Shown: one piece after another, positions 50,876 to 62,987 of the stretch
Numbering within the stretch: position 1 is the first letter of the stretch
Layout: the number at the start of each line of letters is the position of its first letter
Assembly: GCA_027886175.1 (NCBI GenBank)
Contig: JAJNNQ010000075.1
Coordinates: forward strand, 85,787,001-85,851,000
Direction of reading: 5' to 3'
DNA length: 64,000 nucleotides
Source of the DNA: Phylloscopus collybita
Lineage: Eukaryota; Chordata; Aves; Passeriformes; Phylloscopidae
Position numbers and translations under genes: made by a program
Notes under the pieces: generated by a model
The model's input: the letters and a program-made list of their open reading frames with translations, nothing else
The model's database searches: none
What the model was told of the DNA's origin: nothing

Positions 50876-53800
50876 CACAGCTAAAATGAGTTGCCAATGC
50901 TGCTGTCTGACCTTTAAATACATATTTAAAGCTCTATCTCAGGGCTCCACAGCCCCCCAGGAGTTTTTTTCCTCGGTGCCAAATGCAGAGTTCATGCAGC
51001 CCCAGCTCTTCCAAACAAGGTGTTAAGTTCACATGCTAAAACCAGGTGCTGTTTACACAAAAAAGTGGGGCAAACATCTGCATGTCAGCAAGCATCTTTT
51101 CTGTACGCTGAATATAAATATCCAGGGTAAACCTTTACCTCTTGACTGTGTTTCCTCCTACACCTTTATCCTCTGAGGAAGCTTATGTAAGTAACCTGAG
51201 ATAAAAAAAAAGTTTCCTTGCCATAGTGTAAAGATACTAAAGCTCTACTGCCTTATAATCTGCTCTTTTTGCTGGGTGTCCATCAGCCCTTCAGGACGTG
51301 GTGCCAAGAGACACCGTCCCTGTTAGAGGATTTGACATCTGAAGGTCTCATTTATGGTTGGTAAGGGGACTATAGTTTGTAAAGCTGCTGAGGAAAGGTG
51401 TGCTGCAGAAAAGCCCTGAGAGAGAAGAACAGCCAAATGAGGACATGGTGGATCGAAGAGGACTTACTTGGCAGCCTGTGTGCAGTTGTTCAACACAGCT
51501 TTATGTCTTGAAACTTCTTCTCTCACTCTGATCCCAAAGCAACATATGCTGACTTTCCAGTGCCTGAGTAACCTCATGTGTTTGTTAGCAAGTCTTTGCC
51601 CGAGGAAGTCTTCAGAAAAGCTGGCCAGCTAACAACCAGCTGGTCAGCTGGTCAGCTAACATTTTCATTAATTCAGTAGTGGTAGTGATTGATGACTAAA
51701 TAATATTGTTAACCAAAAGAACATGTTCTGCAAAGAGCAAATATTTAAAAAAAAACCAAAAAACCAAGAATTTCCTGATGACATTCATTTATCACGTTGG
51801 AATTTTAGAAAGCTGTGAAAAAAAGCTTGGAGAGACCAACAAGAGATCATGATGTCCATGTGTGATCCATGTAATTTCTGATGGTGAACATCATCAGGAA
51901 ATACTTGCTACCAATAAGGTTTTGTTCAGATATATTTGTTTTAGGGTCTGTTGGTCCTCCTTTAGGTGACTCAGCTTATTGTTAAGGTTGAGTTCTCCAG
52001 ACATTTCAGCACAAATTACCTTTCAATGTTGTTCTAGGCATTTTTTTCCTAGAGAGCACCTCTGCAGACCTCTTGGTCTTTGCTCCAAAGAAGCTGAAAC
52101 GTGAAAATTTATTCAAAAACCCATACAAGCAACAGTTTGCATAACAGATGTCTGCTGTCATGGTACCTCATTGCCCACTGGGCACCCAGCTCAGGCCCCA
52201 CTGTTCTGACATGATTTGTGGAGTACATACATTTGTACCAAGTGGTGAATTTGGTCACTCAGGGTTTTTGAGGATGGGTTAAACTAGAAAAACTGAGTGA
52301 AGTCAGTGCTCATTACCACATGGACATTCAAGCCCAAATGCAGCCTTAGCTGTGTCACAGGATGTGAAATCTTGCAACACCACAGACTTGTAGGAGCAGA
52401 GAGAAGCATAGCAGCTGTCTGGGAGGTAACCATTCCCTTCAGGTTAAATTAAATTTATGTTGGTTTAATTTAAGATGGTTGGGAACAGTTTTCAAGATAG
52501 AATAATAAAAGCCACTCCTAAAGTGAAATAATGGATGGCAATCATACTGACATGTGGCAATAATAATAAAGATGTACTGCCCACTAAAGGTTTTTTGAGT
52601 TGGTTTTTTTGTTTCTTTTTGTTTTTTTGTTTTGTTTTGTTTTAATGAAATAGAACCAAAAGAAGTTTCTGTGTAGACTATCACCCAGAGACCAATGAGT
52701 CTTAAGCATCTTTGAGAAGAGGGAACGCTATCCTTAAACTCTCTGCTGGGACAGAGTGGGAATTCTGAAGCCCAGATTGTTTTTTCACTTTACACTTTAA
52801 CACAGAGAAAGTTGAGGCAGGTTGACAGACACCAAGCACATGCTTTATTCACTGATTTGTAGCTGGTGGCACACACCAAGTTCAAGGTTAAAAGGAAAAT
52901 TGTAGACGGGATGCAGATGGGAGTCCTCAGGTGGCCATCCTCTCCTGGTGTCTGCTCCAGTGAAGCAGGAGATCACAGTCATATCAACAACCACCCTCCA
53001 GCAAAATTATACCCTTTAATAAAGCCTGCTCAAGTTGCCTTCCAGTGGTCTTTATCTGATGGCAGCACTGGCACTGGCTGGATTGTGCTTCATTAAGTAC
53101 AAATATTGCACGCTCATTGGCTGATACGCCTTGTATGCATTTTTAATCAGATATTACTTATGCTACATTAAAATTACTATTGTATACTCCTTATATGTAA
53201 CATGTACTCATGGGTCTAGAAGGCACCAAGTGGAAAGAGTGTGAGAACTTGAGTGCTGAATTATATGATTTATAACTTGACAGCAACGTGCTGAAAATGT
53301 AGAGGAGAACAGCACAGAAGGATGGCTGAGGTATGGGAAGCCTTTTCCCAGAGAATATGGCATAAAAAATTCACCCCTGGAAGGCTGTGAGGAAAAGAGC
53401 ACTGGTGAAAGGGCCGAGTGATAGGGGCTGTCACAGCAGCCCTGGAATAATCTTAAGTGAAAGACTACAAGCAAAAAAAAGCCCCCTAAAAATTAGAAAA
53501 CATTTAGGAGTAGGCCAGTACAAACAATTGCCCTCTGTAAGATTTGGATAACAAGACCCACTCTAAGCCTCATAAAAGTTACATTAAAATAGTCAGTGGG
53601 ATTTTGAGCATATCCTGAACTCCAAGTACACACAGAGTTCCAAACTATCCCATTCATCTGCACAGAGAAATTGATGGGAAGCTCTGAGCTTTTATTTCCA
53701 AGTTTCATTGTTTGTATGAACTACCATAGTCAGGGAAGATTAAAGAGTAAGGGAACACCTAAATCTAGAAAGAACAAAGAAGAGATCAATAGATGAATGT

Positions 53801-54587
53801 GAGTAATTGCATCAGGTGCAAAAACACAATTAGTGACATTATAATTACTGAAATTAAATATCAATTTATGTGAGTATGCACTATAATACTTTTGACAGCC
53901 TCAAATGTTGTGTGATAGCAAATAAAAGTGGCACGACAGCTCCCTAATTTGTAAAGAAGTAGAATCATAGAACCATTAAAGCTCACTTAAAGAATTTTAT
54001 TCCGTAAGATACAAGGATGGGAAGGTTTCAGTGCAAAGAGGATAAGTGATAATAAATGCCCAGTAAAACCATGCATACATCTGCAGCTATTAAGACACAC
54101 AGCAGCTTTTCTAAAATACAAATGTAGTACATGAAGTAACAAATCCTGCAGCAGCACCATGGAAAACTTTGGTCTGAAGGAGAGAGCAGGAAGAAGACCA
54201 TTCCCTTTGGGATAGGACACACCTCGCTTTAGATACTACAGGCATACAGGTTGCATGCGAATTGTGTCTGTGTCTTCCTCTAGTCCACAGGGAGAAACTG
54301 GTGTCACGGAAACAGTCCTTACCACAGAGATATCCATTTAGCATGCCAAGTGGTGAGATGAATCCAGGTCATTTCTGTCCCTTACCAATTTTCATGAGAG
54401 AACCTTCCGTCTCCTGGAGAATGTTTTCTCCAGCATGTGTCTCCAAGGCTGGCCCTTTAAATGTGTGTGAGAGCTCTGCAGCCACAAGGCAGCATTTTTT
54501 TTCCCTTCAAAACAGCTTCACTTTCCTCTCCCACCTCTCCCCTTTTTTTCTCCTGGTGTTTAGGTCCTTTTTGCTAGCAGGATGGCT

Positions 54588-54618
54588 TTTTTTTCTTTTT
54601 TTTTTTTTTTTTTTTTTT
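54588..54618. repeat. Poly(T) tract
   Basis: A T-run interrupted by one C, ending in a 21-nt uninterrupted run. Confidence 0.92.
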
Positions 54619-57113
54619 CACCCTGTTGCTAGGTTGGTAGCCTAGTTTCTCAAGGAAAGGAAGCTTATGAGATCACACTGTCTGTGCAAGTGCCAGTCGG
54701 TCCCTCCTAAATAATTTTTGAGCCTGTGAACTGAGTTTGATCAAACTTGACAGGGGATAGAAGTCTCAAAGGCTTGAGCTGCCTACAAGTGCTGTGCAAG
54801 TAGGCAGGCAGAGGAGAAAAAAAATGTGGGGAGTGCATCCACTGCAGAAATATAACTGTATTATTAGACACCAGAGAGTCCACACTGAAGACAGTCATTA
54901 CCACTGAACTCCATGGGAGATACAATTTCACAGATTCAGCAGCTCACAAGATGACTTGATTAATATGAGCATGAGCAAAATGTTCTTCTCCCCTTCTTCT
55001 AGAGCGCAAGGTTTCCAGTTGCAGAGCAGCAGGGGAGAGCTCAGAAATGACAGGCTGGTAGAGTGAATTTAGAGCTAATTGCTGCTCCTTCTCATGCCAG
55101 TACTCGTGTGGAACTCGACTTCCCTGTGACTCCGGTGCCCCCATTTGCATGATCCGGTTGACACAAGGGATGAAATTGCACGGACTAAAGTGAGCAGAGC
55201 AAGTCCTAAAGTGCCGTGGGCTGGCGCAGCTCTGCTGAGGAGGGTGAAGCTGCCTCGCAATGGGCCATCCTTTCTGAGGGCGGCTCCGGGATGAAGCATC
55301 CAGCTCGTCGGGATCTGTCCTGCTGGCGCTGCTGCTGCTGACGGCGGGTCATTCACCCTGAGTCTGAGCCGGAACATGAGCCTGAGGAGCGGCAAAAGCT
55401 GTGCCTGGTGCGTAGGCTGGCTCTGCTTTGCTCCTGCTGGGGCTTTTCCTAGAAGTCAGCCACCCCAGGACTGCCTGACTACTGAGCCCGAACAAAATCC
55501 TCGCAGATCCTTGTTAACACTTGCTGGGGAGAAAAACAAGCTGTTTGCACAGGTGGGATTCAAAAAGAAGTGGAAATCACTCATCTTACAGGAAAAAAAA
55601 AAATTATGAACTAACCACAGCTGACATTAAAATGAAGACTGGGGAGTTGTGCAACTTTTTGTGTTCAGTGAAATATTGATGTTTTCTTCTTCTCCTTAGC
55701 CTTCTAAGTATTGATGTGCCAAATATCTGATTTAGGTGGAGAGAGTGCAAATCACCAACACCTAAAGAAAATGGAGGGAAGGTAATTAAATGAACTTTTG
55801 ATGCACAGTAAAACGGGGCTCGTAAGCAGTGAGTGACATGGCTAAAAATGGACAGGGATTTTGCAAGAAGGACAGGTACTGCAGCCTGCCTCGACAGTCT
55901 AGCCGAGGGCACGGGCTGAAATTCAGAGCCTGAAATGCCTGCAGCACAGCATCTGCATGAGGCTGGGCTGCTGCAATCTTCTTTAAGATGAGGCTTCTTT
56001 GGAGAGGGACGTGAGCCACAGCTCTCCTGCACCCAGGGCTGAATGCTTTCTGTTACATAAAAGATCTGTGAAGCAAAAGTAGAACATAGTTTACCTATTA
56101 TTTGTTGTTGTCCTTTCAGTCCAGGCATTTTTCTTCTGATGAAAGCTAAAAGATAAAATAATTTTTTTCTAATTAATGAAGCTTATCTCCTTGTGTAGCA
56201 TTATTCACAAATCTCAAAGATCTGAAAGTGTTACTCCCCTTTAATGGACACTAGGAGTAAGGGTGAAGGAGATCAAGTGAAATGTCTTGGCAACAGAAAA
56301 AAACCAAGTCTTGCATCATGGGTCTAGTAAAAGGGACAAGGGCACCTATTAAGCCTCAATAAAAAGCAAAGCTTAGGACAATTTTCTGACATATTGGATC
56401 CTTCAATGAGGCGTTGCGAAACTAATGTGACCAATGTTCCATGCTAACAAAATATGTTCTGGATTTTTCATCTGACAACATAATTTAAGGATTTCTTAGA
56501 ATACGGGAAACAAAATGAGGCAGTGCCTTTACAGGAATAATTCCTTTGCAAAAGGCAGCTTGTGCCAGAGGACTGGAAAATTGAAAGTGCCCCAGGGGAG
56601 CACAGGAATGGATAAGACCTCTTACACTACCCAGTCAAAATAAAATGCATTAAAAGAAGCATAGATACCAAATTGACGATTTACTGCAAAACTTCTTGTA
56701 CTTAAGGTACTACTATTGTCAGAAATACTTCTATTAGAAGTCTGGACAAAGAGAGACTGTACTGGACACATGGTTTGACTCTTGAAGCTGTGCATTTGGC
56801 AGAATTAGACCACGTACATATCTGTATGTGAAGGAAACTTACTGACACTGTCTGCAGCAAAATAGATGGTTTAAGGCAGGATAAATCTGATTAAAACAAC
56901 TCCTATTACTATCAGTGATTGTTTCTTTCTATGGTTACTAGTGGTTCTTTGGTTTGTTACTTAGTTTTTTACTTTGGTTGACTGAGGTTTTGAGGTTTTC
57001 ATTTGCTGCCTTGGGGAGCATCAGTTTGAATATTCCAAAGTGTTAAAGAAATTGGTGGTATTAAAGTGTTATTAAAGGATGCACTGCCCATCCATTCTTG
57101 AGGCTGCTTCCTG

Positions 57114-57115
<2 letters not shown>

Positions 57116-57169
<54 letters not shown>
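57116..57169. repeat. Poly(A) run, 54 nt
   Basis: An uninterrupted run of 54 A, the longest homopolymer in the window. There is no recognisable retrotransposed body next to it. Confidence 0.95.
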
Positions 57170-57171
<2 letters not shown>

Positions 57172-59001
57172 GCCCTGCAGCTTTGATTTTTGATGCTGGA
57201 GAGATCTAGTAAGTTTTTCACATTCCTTAATAAATTGATATTGTGGGCAAGAAATCTGGAGTTGCAGAGCACAATGCACACACAAAGCTCTTTGTATTTC
57301 AGTGGCATGAGCCTGGAGTTCATATTGGGATAACATTCCTGTCTGAGGTAAAACTGAGCATTCAAAACTCTTACCTAGGCAGAATGCACATTGACTTCAG
57401 GGGATACTTTTTCCCAGAGAATGGCTGTGTAAAGAAGGCCAGGACTAGTTGTTTGTTCCCTGCAGCAATGTTGTTTCTCTGAAGAGACTTCCAGCACCTG
57501 TGAGCAGGGATTTATTACTGCTGCTGAATACCAGCACTCAGGTGTTGGTCAGTCTCACCTTGACCTTCAGGAGGCTGTTTCCATCTTTTCTTCATATCAG
57601 CTTTGGAGATAAGCAAACAGAGAAACAAAATAAAACAAACAATACAGCCTAAAAAGCAAAGGCACAAGCCACAGGCTGGGTTTCTGGGAATTGGATCCAT
57701 TTAAACCTATTTCTTCAGTACCTCCTGAAAGGCAAAGTCTCTGCCAGCACAGTCTGCTCATTTGTTAGCAAACCCACAGTTCAGGACTATGGGGCTTTGA
57801 GCAAAATCTTCAAACACAGACCCACCATGGGGATTTGAGGGGAAAGGAACAGCCAGTAACTCACCAGTAATAATGCTGCTGTCACTCTCCCACATCATCT
57901 CCAGTTTCTCTTCTCACTGGTGGAACTGGGCAGCAGAAGGTCCTTAGCCCAAAACAAATGAAAGACCCTCCCTGTACTACGATTGCAATGGGCCCTGGGT
58001 TGAAGCTCTCCCTCAAGAGAGGCACCAGCCAGCTGGAAGCACATTTGCCAACAGTGCAATTGATCCTCAGCTGCCTTTAGCCTAAAGAAACTCTTTCAGA
58101 CATCTAAAATGGCATCTGATTTCGTAACAGACTCCTCTGCAATCCCCACCACTTTGCCTGCTCTCAACCCTGCCCAAAAAAACCCCAAACCTAAACCAAA
58201 AAAAGCCCACCCAAACCCACTTGTGGTGAAGAATGAAGTGGCTCAGAAGAATAAGCTGGATTGACACCTCCTCCTGCAAGTCCTGCCAGCCAACTCCTGC
58301 AACAGCCTTGCTCTGAAGCACCCTGTAAAAGCAGGATCTGCAACTAAGACAGGGGAGAGGGAAAAGGTGGAGGAGGGAGGGGGGAAGGTACAGAGGCTGC
58401 TCACATAGAAAGCCAAGGCTATTCCTGCTGCCCACCCTGGAGACACCACCTCTGCATCAGGTGGGAGTATCAGAGGGAGAATCTGGCTTTCTGGATTTAA
58501 CAAGCTCACTTTGCCTTTAATTGGGGCCCTCAGGCACTACTGTAGTCCACCTAATGGCACTAATCATTAATGAATCAGCTTGATGAATAGAAAGGCTGAA
58601 CTGTTCTCTCTCTCCTTAGGTTGTGAGCCCTTCACAGAACTTACTGGGTTTCACTGGGCAGGACAGCAACTGCACAGATTTTAAAAGGATCCTGGAGAGG
58701 AAGAGGGCTGGAAGAGCCACTGATCCATTCATCCCTAGACTGTGCAAATGAGCCAAGGACCAACATTAACTGGCTGCTTCCTCTGAGATGTAGATATAGC
58801 CACCAAAAAGTCCTGTCAGAAATGGATACCGCACCTTACTTTCACGCCATGCCTCCCTGCTCCCTCTAAAAGCACCAGCCAGTTTGTTCTACACTCCGAT
58901 AGATTTTTCCTCAGTTTTGTTTGTCCTGGCTCAAGCTTTTGCTCCCAGCACAGGCCCACTCCATCTCCCTATTACAGCCTTTGAACAGATGGGGAAAGGC
59001 C

Positions 59002-59032
59002 TTTTTTTTTTTCTTCTTTTTTTTTTTTTTTT
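59002..59032. repeat. Poly(T) tract
   Basis: A T-run with one short interruption, directly left of the first CpG-rich patch. Confidence 0.9.
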
Positions 59033-59049
59033 CCCTTAAAGCAAAAATA

Positions 59050-59330
59050 ATCGACCGCCACCACCTCAGCTCAGTGCTGGCCGGGTCTCGCCGTGTTGGA
59101 GGGCAGCCCGAGCCGGGGCAAGGTGCAGCCCTCCCTGCAGGGCTCAGCCCGGCTGCTAAAAGGGGGAGGGAGGCAGCAGGAGAGCAGCCGCAGGCCAAGC
59201 ACGGGCGCATCCAGCGCTGCCGGGGAAGAAGGAGCCAGCGCTCTGCAGCCCTCCGGGGACTGCGGGGCTGCGGTTGCTCAGTCGGAGCTGGGGATAGGAA
59301 TTAGGGCAGGCAGAGCCGCAATGGCTGCAA
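59050..59330. other. CpG-rich patch
   Basis: Many unmutated CpGs and high G+C occur here, against a CpG-poor background to the left. No coding sequence is recognised. The patch opens the CpG-rich domain that continues to the window's end. Confidence 0.65.
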
Positions 59331-60039
59331 CCCTTCCTGATTATCCAGCCAGCTAGAAATGCATTGGCTTGTCTTTTGTTTCAGCTGCGGGTTTTTTTCC
59401 CTGTTGATCTGCGTTTATGCGCTTTTTTTTTTTTTTCCTTTTTTTTCTTTTTCTTTATGCGTGCCTGTGTGTGCATTTTATTTTAAGCAGGGGATAATTT
59501 TACTGTGGTCACTACTGTCAAGGTTTAAACGCTTTTCTGTTTCGTTTTTCCCCTCTCCAGTTCACCAGCTCACGTTTGCCCGGGAGTTAAGAGGGGATGT
59601 TAGAGGCTTGAACCTCTTCCAGCTCTTGCTAGAGCAGCCGCTGCCTGGGGCAGTGGAACCAGCCTGGCAAGTGACAGCCCAGCCTTCCCCGCAGCCTTTA
59701 CAAACCCTACAGGTGCAAGGCGGCAGGAGGCAAGCCCGGTACACTCAGTCCCTTTCTGGGACTTGGCGGAGGGCTCGTGTTTCCTTGGCCACACAACATG
59801 GCAAGGCAGAGCGACCATCCACCCCTGTAGCCGAGAAAATGAAATACATAAAATCGACCATTGCACTCAGGCTTCAGAAACGGCCCTTGAAAGGGGCAGA
59901 AAAGAGAACCACCAATGCCTTGCTCATTGAGGGGCTCTTACAAAATGAACGGGAAGAAGGGAAGGGGGAGTTGGTTGGTTGCTCCTGCTCCCCGAAAAAA
60001 ACCAGGGAGCTGCCGGTGGGAAGAGCCTCGCTGGCCGGT
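59331..60039. other. Mixed region between CpG patches, T-rich then moderately GC-rich
   Basis: The left part carries a T-rich tract at 59423-59456. A plus-strand frame of 232 codons (59359-60057) begins in this T-rich part, giving a hydrophobic low-complexity start, and continues through sequence with no domain. I judge it a chance frame in stop-poor DNA. Confidence 0.5.
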
Positions 60040-60770
60040 GTGTTCAGGGGGAGCTGAGCAGGCAGGACCGGGATTTGCTGCCGTCCCTGCCTCCTGTGCA
60101 GGGAATCCCGGGGTGCAATGCAGGTCAGTGCACGCCGGCTACCTCGGCAGGCCAGTGCCCCGAGGGTGAGAGCACAACTCTTAGCCCCAAACAGGAGAGT
60201 CCAAGGGGAGACAGGGGGGAGGAAAGGGGCCCGGGAACGACCACCGGGCACCCTCCCCATCCACTCGGCTGTTTTTCACTGGTTTGCCACTGATCATTAT
60301 TCTCCTCAACGGAGGGTTAATTGGGGGACGTGCTAATTACGGAGAGATTATTCATTAGTAATTGAACTTCACACGAATATAATTGGGGTCCGCTAATGAG
60401 CTGGAAATCACCCCCTTATTAGGGCGTTTCGGCTTTCTTCTGTGGGGTGAGGGAAAGCTGGTAGGCTCCCTTCCACCGTCCTCCGACGGACGGGCACCGT
60501 CCAGCAGCCGGGAAGGCGGCGGCGGGAGCGCGCCCGGTGCCGAGCCGGGGGATGCCGGCAGCGGGCGGGACCAGAGCCCGGGCACCCCGGGACGGAGCGG
60601 GGCGCACTGCCGGCCGCCGGCAGGGGGTCCCCGGGGCTCAGCCGGCTCAGGCAGCAGGCTGCGGAGCCCCTCGCACCCCAGCAAGGCCTCCCTCTCCCCT
60701 CTCTCCTCGGCATCTTGCGTTTCGTGCTACAGGAAACCATAACAGTAGCGCCTGACCTCATGAATACAGA
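60040..60770. other. CpG island
   Basis: The core, about 60470-60680, is extremely rich in CpG and G+C. The left shoulder contains the TAAT-rich cluster at 60318-60421. No exon is recognised on either strand; the overlapping frames on both strands are what GC-rich, stop-poor DNA yields. Islands of this kind usually mark promoters or developmental regulatory DNA. Confidence 0.78.
60318..60421. promoter_or_regulatory. Cluster of homeodomain-type TAAT/ATTA cores
   Basis: Eight TAAT or ATTA cores fall within about 105 bp (starting at 60318, 60334, 60347, 60354, 60359, 60380, 60394 and 60418), including a palindromic TAATTA at 60334-60339. They sit inside otherwise GC-rich DNA, so base composition does not explain them. 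Homeodomain factors bind such cores. An enhancer or promoter-proximal element is a plausible inference, not shown. Confidence 0.45.
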
Positions 60771-61384
60771 GATGTACAGAGAAAAATCAATTTAGGTCTA
60801 GATCCTCTGTGGGGAGGGAAAATAACCCAAACCATTTAAACAGAGCTCTGCTCTCCAGGGTTTTCGTTTTTCTTTGGTGGTGGTGGGGATTGAGTCTAGA
60901 GGGAGGCCAAAGTAAAACGAAATTCAAGCAGACCTGTGTCTGCCGAAGCGAGGCTGAGCTCTGCAAAGCCCCCCCCGCGCCAACACACGCATAATGTATT
61001 TTATCATTAAAAAATCAACATTGCTTCCAGTGGTAAAGGCGCCTGGCTCCAGTTCCTGAGCACATTCGTTGCTGGGATTCAATCCGTTTGGGAAATGCAG
61101 ATTGGCTTGCGACCCACTGTTTGATTTATGAACTGTTACATTTGCTATTGCTTACACATTACATTGCGGACCTCGGGAAAGGAGGGAGCAGGGAGAGGGG
61201 GCGAAGGAGAGACTCTGCCACCCTACACATTGGCAAAGGAGAGCTATCGCACAGGCAACGACGCCCCAGCGGAATAAACCACCTCGCACCAATTCGTGGT
61301 CCCTACCTGCCCATCACCCACTCACCCACCCCCGATCGCCAGCTGGGCTCTCCTCTTATAAGTAAAAAGGACGTGTTTACTCTT
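60771..61384. other. Non-coding DNA between CpG islands
   Basis: No exon is recognised. Around 60990-61160 the sequence is AT-richer and complex (not repetitive) and may be conserved regulatory DNA. This is only an impression. Confidence 0.4.
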
Positions 61385-61417
61385 TGATGTGTATTTCTTT
61401 ATAAAGGCATCAGGCGT

Positions 61418-61427
61418 CTATAAATAG
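61418..61427. promoter_or_regulatory. CTATAAATAG box (TATA box or MEF2-type site)
   Basis: CTATAAATAG matches both a TATA box and the MEF2 consensus (YTAWWWWTAR). It lies some 60 bp left of a strongly CpG-rich segment. A second TATAAAG-like word is at 61400-61406. Initiation on the plus strand would place a start site near 61450. No exon downstream is recognised. Confidence 0.4.
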
Positions 61428-61479
61428 CCGAGGTTAGAGCAGCTTCTGCTGCGAAATCAATACCCCGTCCCCCCTTCCC

Positions 61480-61780
61480 CTTGCTCCTTCGGCTGAGCTG
61501 CCTTATTAATTATGAAAGGGCTCCTCTGCGCCCCGGCTCCGGCTCCGCAGCCTCCTCCGCCTTAATGGTGGTTGCTGCCTTCCCTCGGCCGGGGCCGGGC
61601 AGCGCTCCGCGCCCGCGGCAGAGCCGCGCCGCCCGCCCCCGCCGCTGCGCCGGGCTCCCTGCGCCGGCCCCGGGCGGCCGGGAAGCGCCGCTGCTGCGGT
61701 TCGCGGCCTCGGGAGGAGCAGGAGGAGCAGGAGCGGGAGGAGGAGGGTGGGAGGATTTACAGCATATTTGGAAGGAGTGG
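61480..61780. other. CpG island
   Basis: A dense CpG and GC segment with CCGCCGCTGC-type words, ending in a GGAGGAGCAGGAGGAGCAGG stretch (a small GGAGCA-like repeat). Frames on both strands here are low complexity (Arg/Ala/Pro-rich) and I do not call them genes. Confidence 0.72.
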
Positions 61781-61782
61781 GG

Positions 61783-61843
61783 GAAAAAAAAAAAAAAAAA
61801 AGAAAAAAAGGGAAAGAAAAAAAAAAGAGAGAGAGAGAGAAAG
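61783..61843. repeat. Purine-only low-complexity tract with (GA)n
   Basis: Poly(A) with G interruptions, ending in a GAGAGAGAGAGAGA run. Confidence 0.9.
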
Positions 61844-62485
61844 GCTTCGACTAAGCGGTTCAGGCGCCCTGTCCTTGTTTGAACTGAAATTGCCGTGTTT
61901 GTCAAGGGATGGGTTCAAGATTTAGATATTCTTGCCTTAAATGCCCTGTCCTTTCCAAGATACTCTAAGGCATATTTTATAAAAAGGACGACACCCTCAT
62001 TTCAAACAATAATTTTTATTTTATACTTCTGTCTATACTTTGTAGCAAATCTTTTTTTTTTTGTTATTTTTTGCTGAATTGACTTTATAATAAACTTTTG
62101 TTTAAATTACATTTTTCTTCTCTTTTAAAATCAAAGCTCTTTTTTTTTTTTTTCAAAATCATTTTGCTGCTGTTATTTTTTTTTCCTTTAGGTTTACATT
62201 TAAGCCCCCTTTTTGTGATCTCTACGGTTGGATATTCAGATATTTTACTGTTATGTGTAACATCTAAAACAAAGAGGAGGAAAAAATTAAAGGCAGTGAA
62301 TTCGGAAAGATGCCTTCGAACAGCAAGTAAAGGTAAACTCTCAGAGGTGTTAGCAGCATTCCTTCATTCTTCCGAGCATTTAAATACGTCTTTCTTTCTC
62401 TTGCCTCTTCCTTCCTTAGCTGTTCGTTTCCCTCTCTTTCTCTCCCTCTCTCGCTCTCTTTTCCCCTCGAGGAAAAATGTTCGTT

Positions 62486-62501
62486 TTTATTTATTTTTAA
62501 T
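62486..62501 (-). terminator. Candidate poly(A) signals of the neuritin-family gene
   Basis: On the minus strand two overlapping AATAAA hexamers (62486-62491 and 62490-62495) and an ATTAAA (62496-62501) are clustered. Use of this cluster would give a 3'UTR of about 630 nt. The sequence beyond is GA-rich on the minus strand, not typically GU-rich, which weakens the call. A further AATAAA at 62015-62020 would give a 3'UTR of about 1.1 kb. Confidence 0.45.
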
Positions 62502-62896
62502 ATTTTTTTTCCAGTGGAATGACCAAAAAAAAAACACAAGCGACTGTGGAGGAAAGATGAGAGATTGTGAATTATTCACCATATGCTTCACACGTGGACA
62601 TCTACCTTGGATTTCTCGCCAGTGCCTTTTCCTGTCTGCGGTTTTTGTTCTCGCCTCGCACACTGCCGCATTTTTAGCGGAGCCCGTGGCTCGCCGGGAG
62701 GTACCCGGCCGGTTACAGCCTTAGCAGTAGGTGGCCCAGAGCCGTTCCTGAGATTGCGTTTGCACAACGAGGGCTCGAGTTTGTTTCTTTTTATATTTTT
62801 TTTTTTCTATTTTTGATTCGAAGCGATAGTAAAGCTGAGGTCCGATTTGGGCTGCGCGCCGCTGCCTGTTTGGTAAGATTTGGCAAATAAAACACG

Positions 62897-62951
62897 AAAA
62901 AAAAAAAAAAAAGAAAAAGAAAAAAAAAAAAAGAAAAAAAAAAAAAAAAAA
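62897..62951. repeat. A-rich tract, U-rich on the transcript strand
   Basis: A 55-nt tract of A with four single G interruptions. On the minus strand, the sense of the neuritin-family gene, it reads as a long U-rich stretch. Confidence 0.92.
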
Positions 62952-62987
62952 GGGAGAACGCTTCCACAGTCCTACATGGGTGTTTCA

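Larger units (their letters stand above)
41066..59049. other. Long intergenic stretch without recognisable genes
   Basis: About 18 kb with no supported exon, RNA gene or clear retroelement. It contains the homopolymer tracts listed separately (50844-50874, 54588-54618, 57116-57169, 59002-59032). A locally GC-richer patch at 55140-55450 is mentioned under findings. Frames over the poly(A) or poly(T) tracts are artefacts of low complexity. Confidence 0.5.

Noticed and set aside
51600..51665. Regulatory E-box cluster (CAGCTGGT repeats)
   Set aside because: Only two or three copies of a short word, best explained as a small tandem duplication.
57061..57365. Minus-strand frames with long Phe runs
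   Set aside because: They are produced by the 54-nt poly(A) tract.
59359..60057. Plus-strand open frame of 232 codons as a gene
   Set aside because: It starts in a T-rich tract that yields a hydrophobic low-complexity stretch and continues without a domain in stop-poor CpG DNA. There is no splice or Kozak support.
61481..61925. Overlapping frames on both strands of 117-133 codons
   Set aside because: They come from a CpG island and a purine-only tract; the products are low complexity in both directions.
62098..62724. Plus-strand frame of 208 codons
   Set aside because: It begins with Phe/Leu-rich translation of T-tracts and is antisense to the presumed 3'UTR; no family resemblance.
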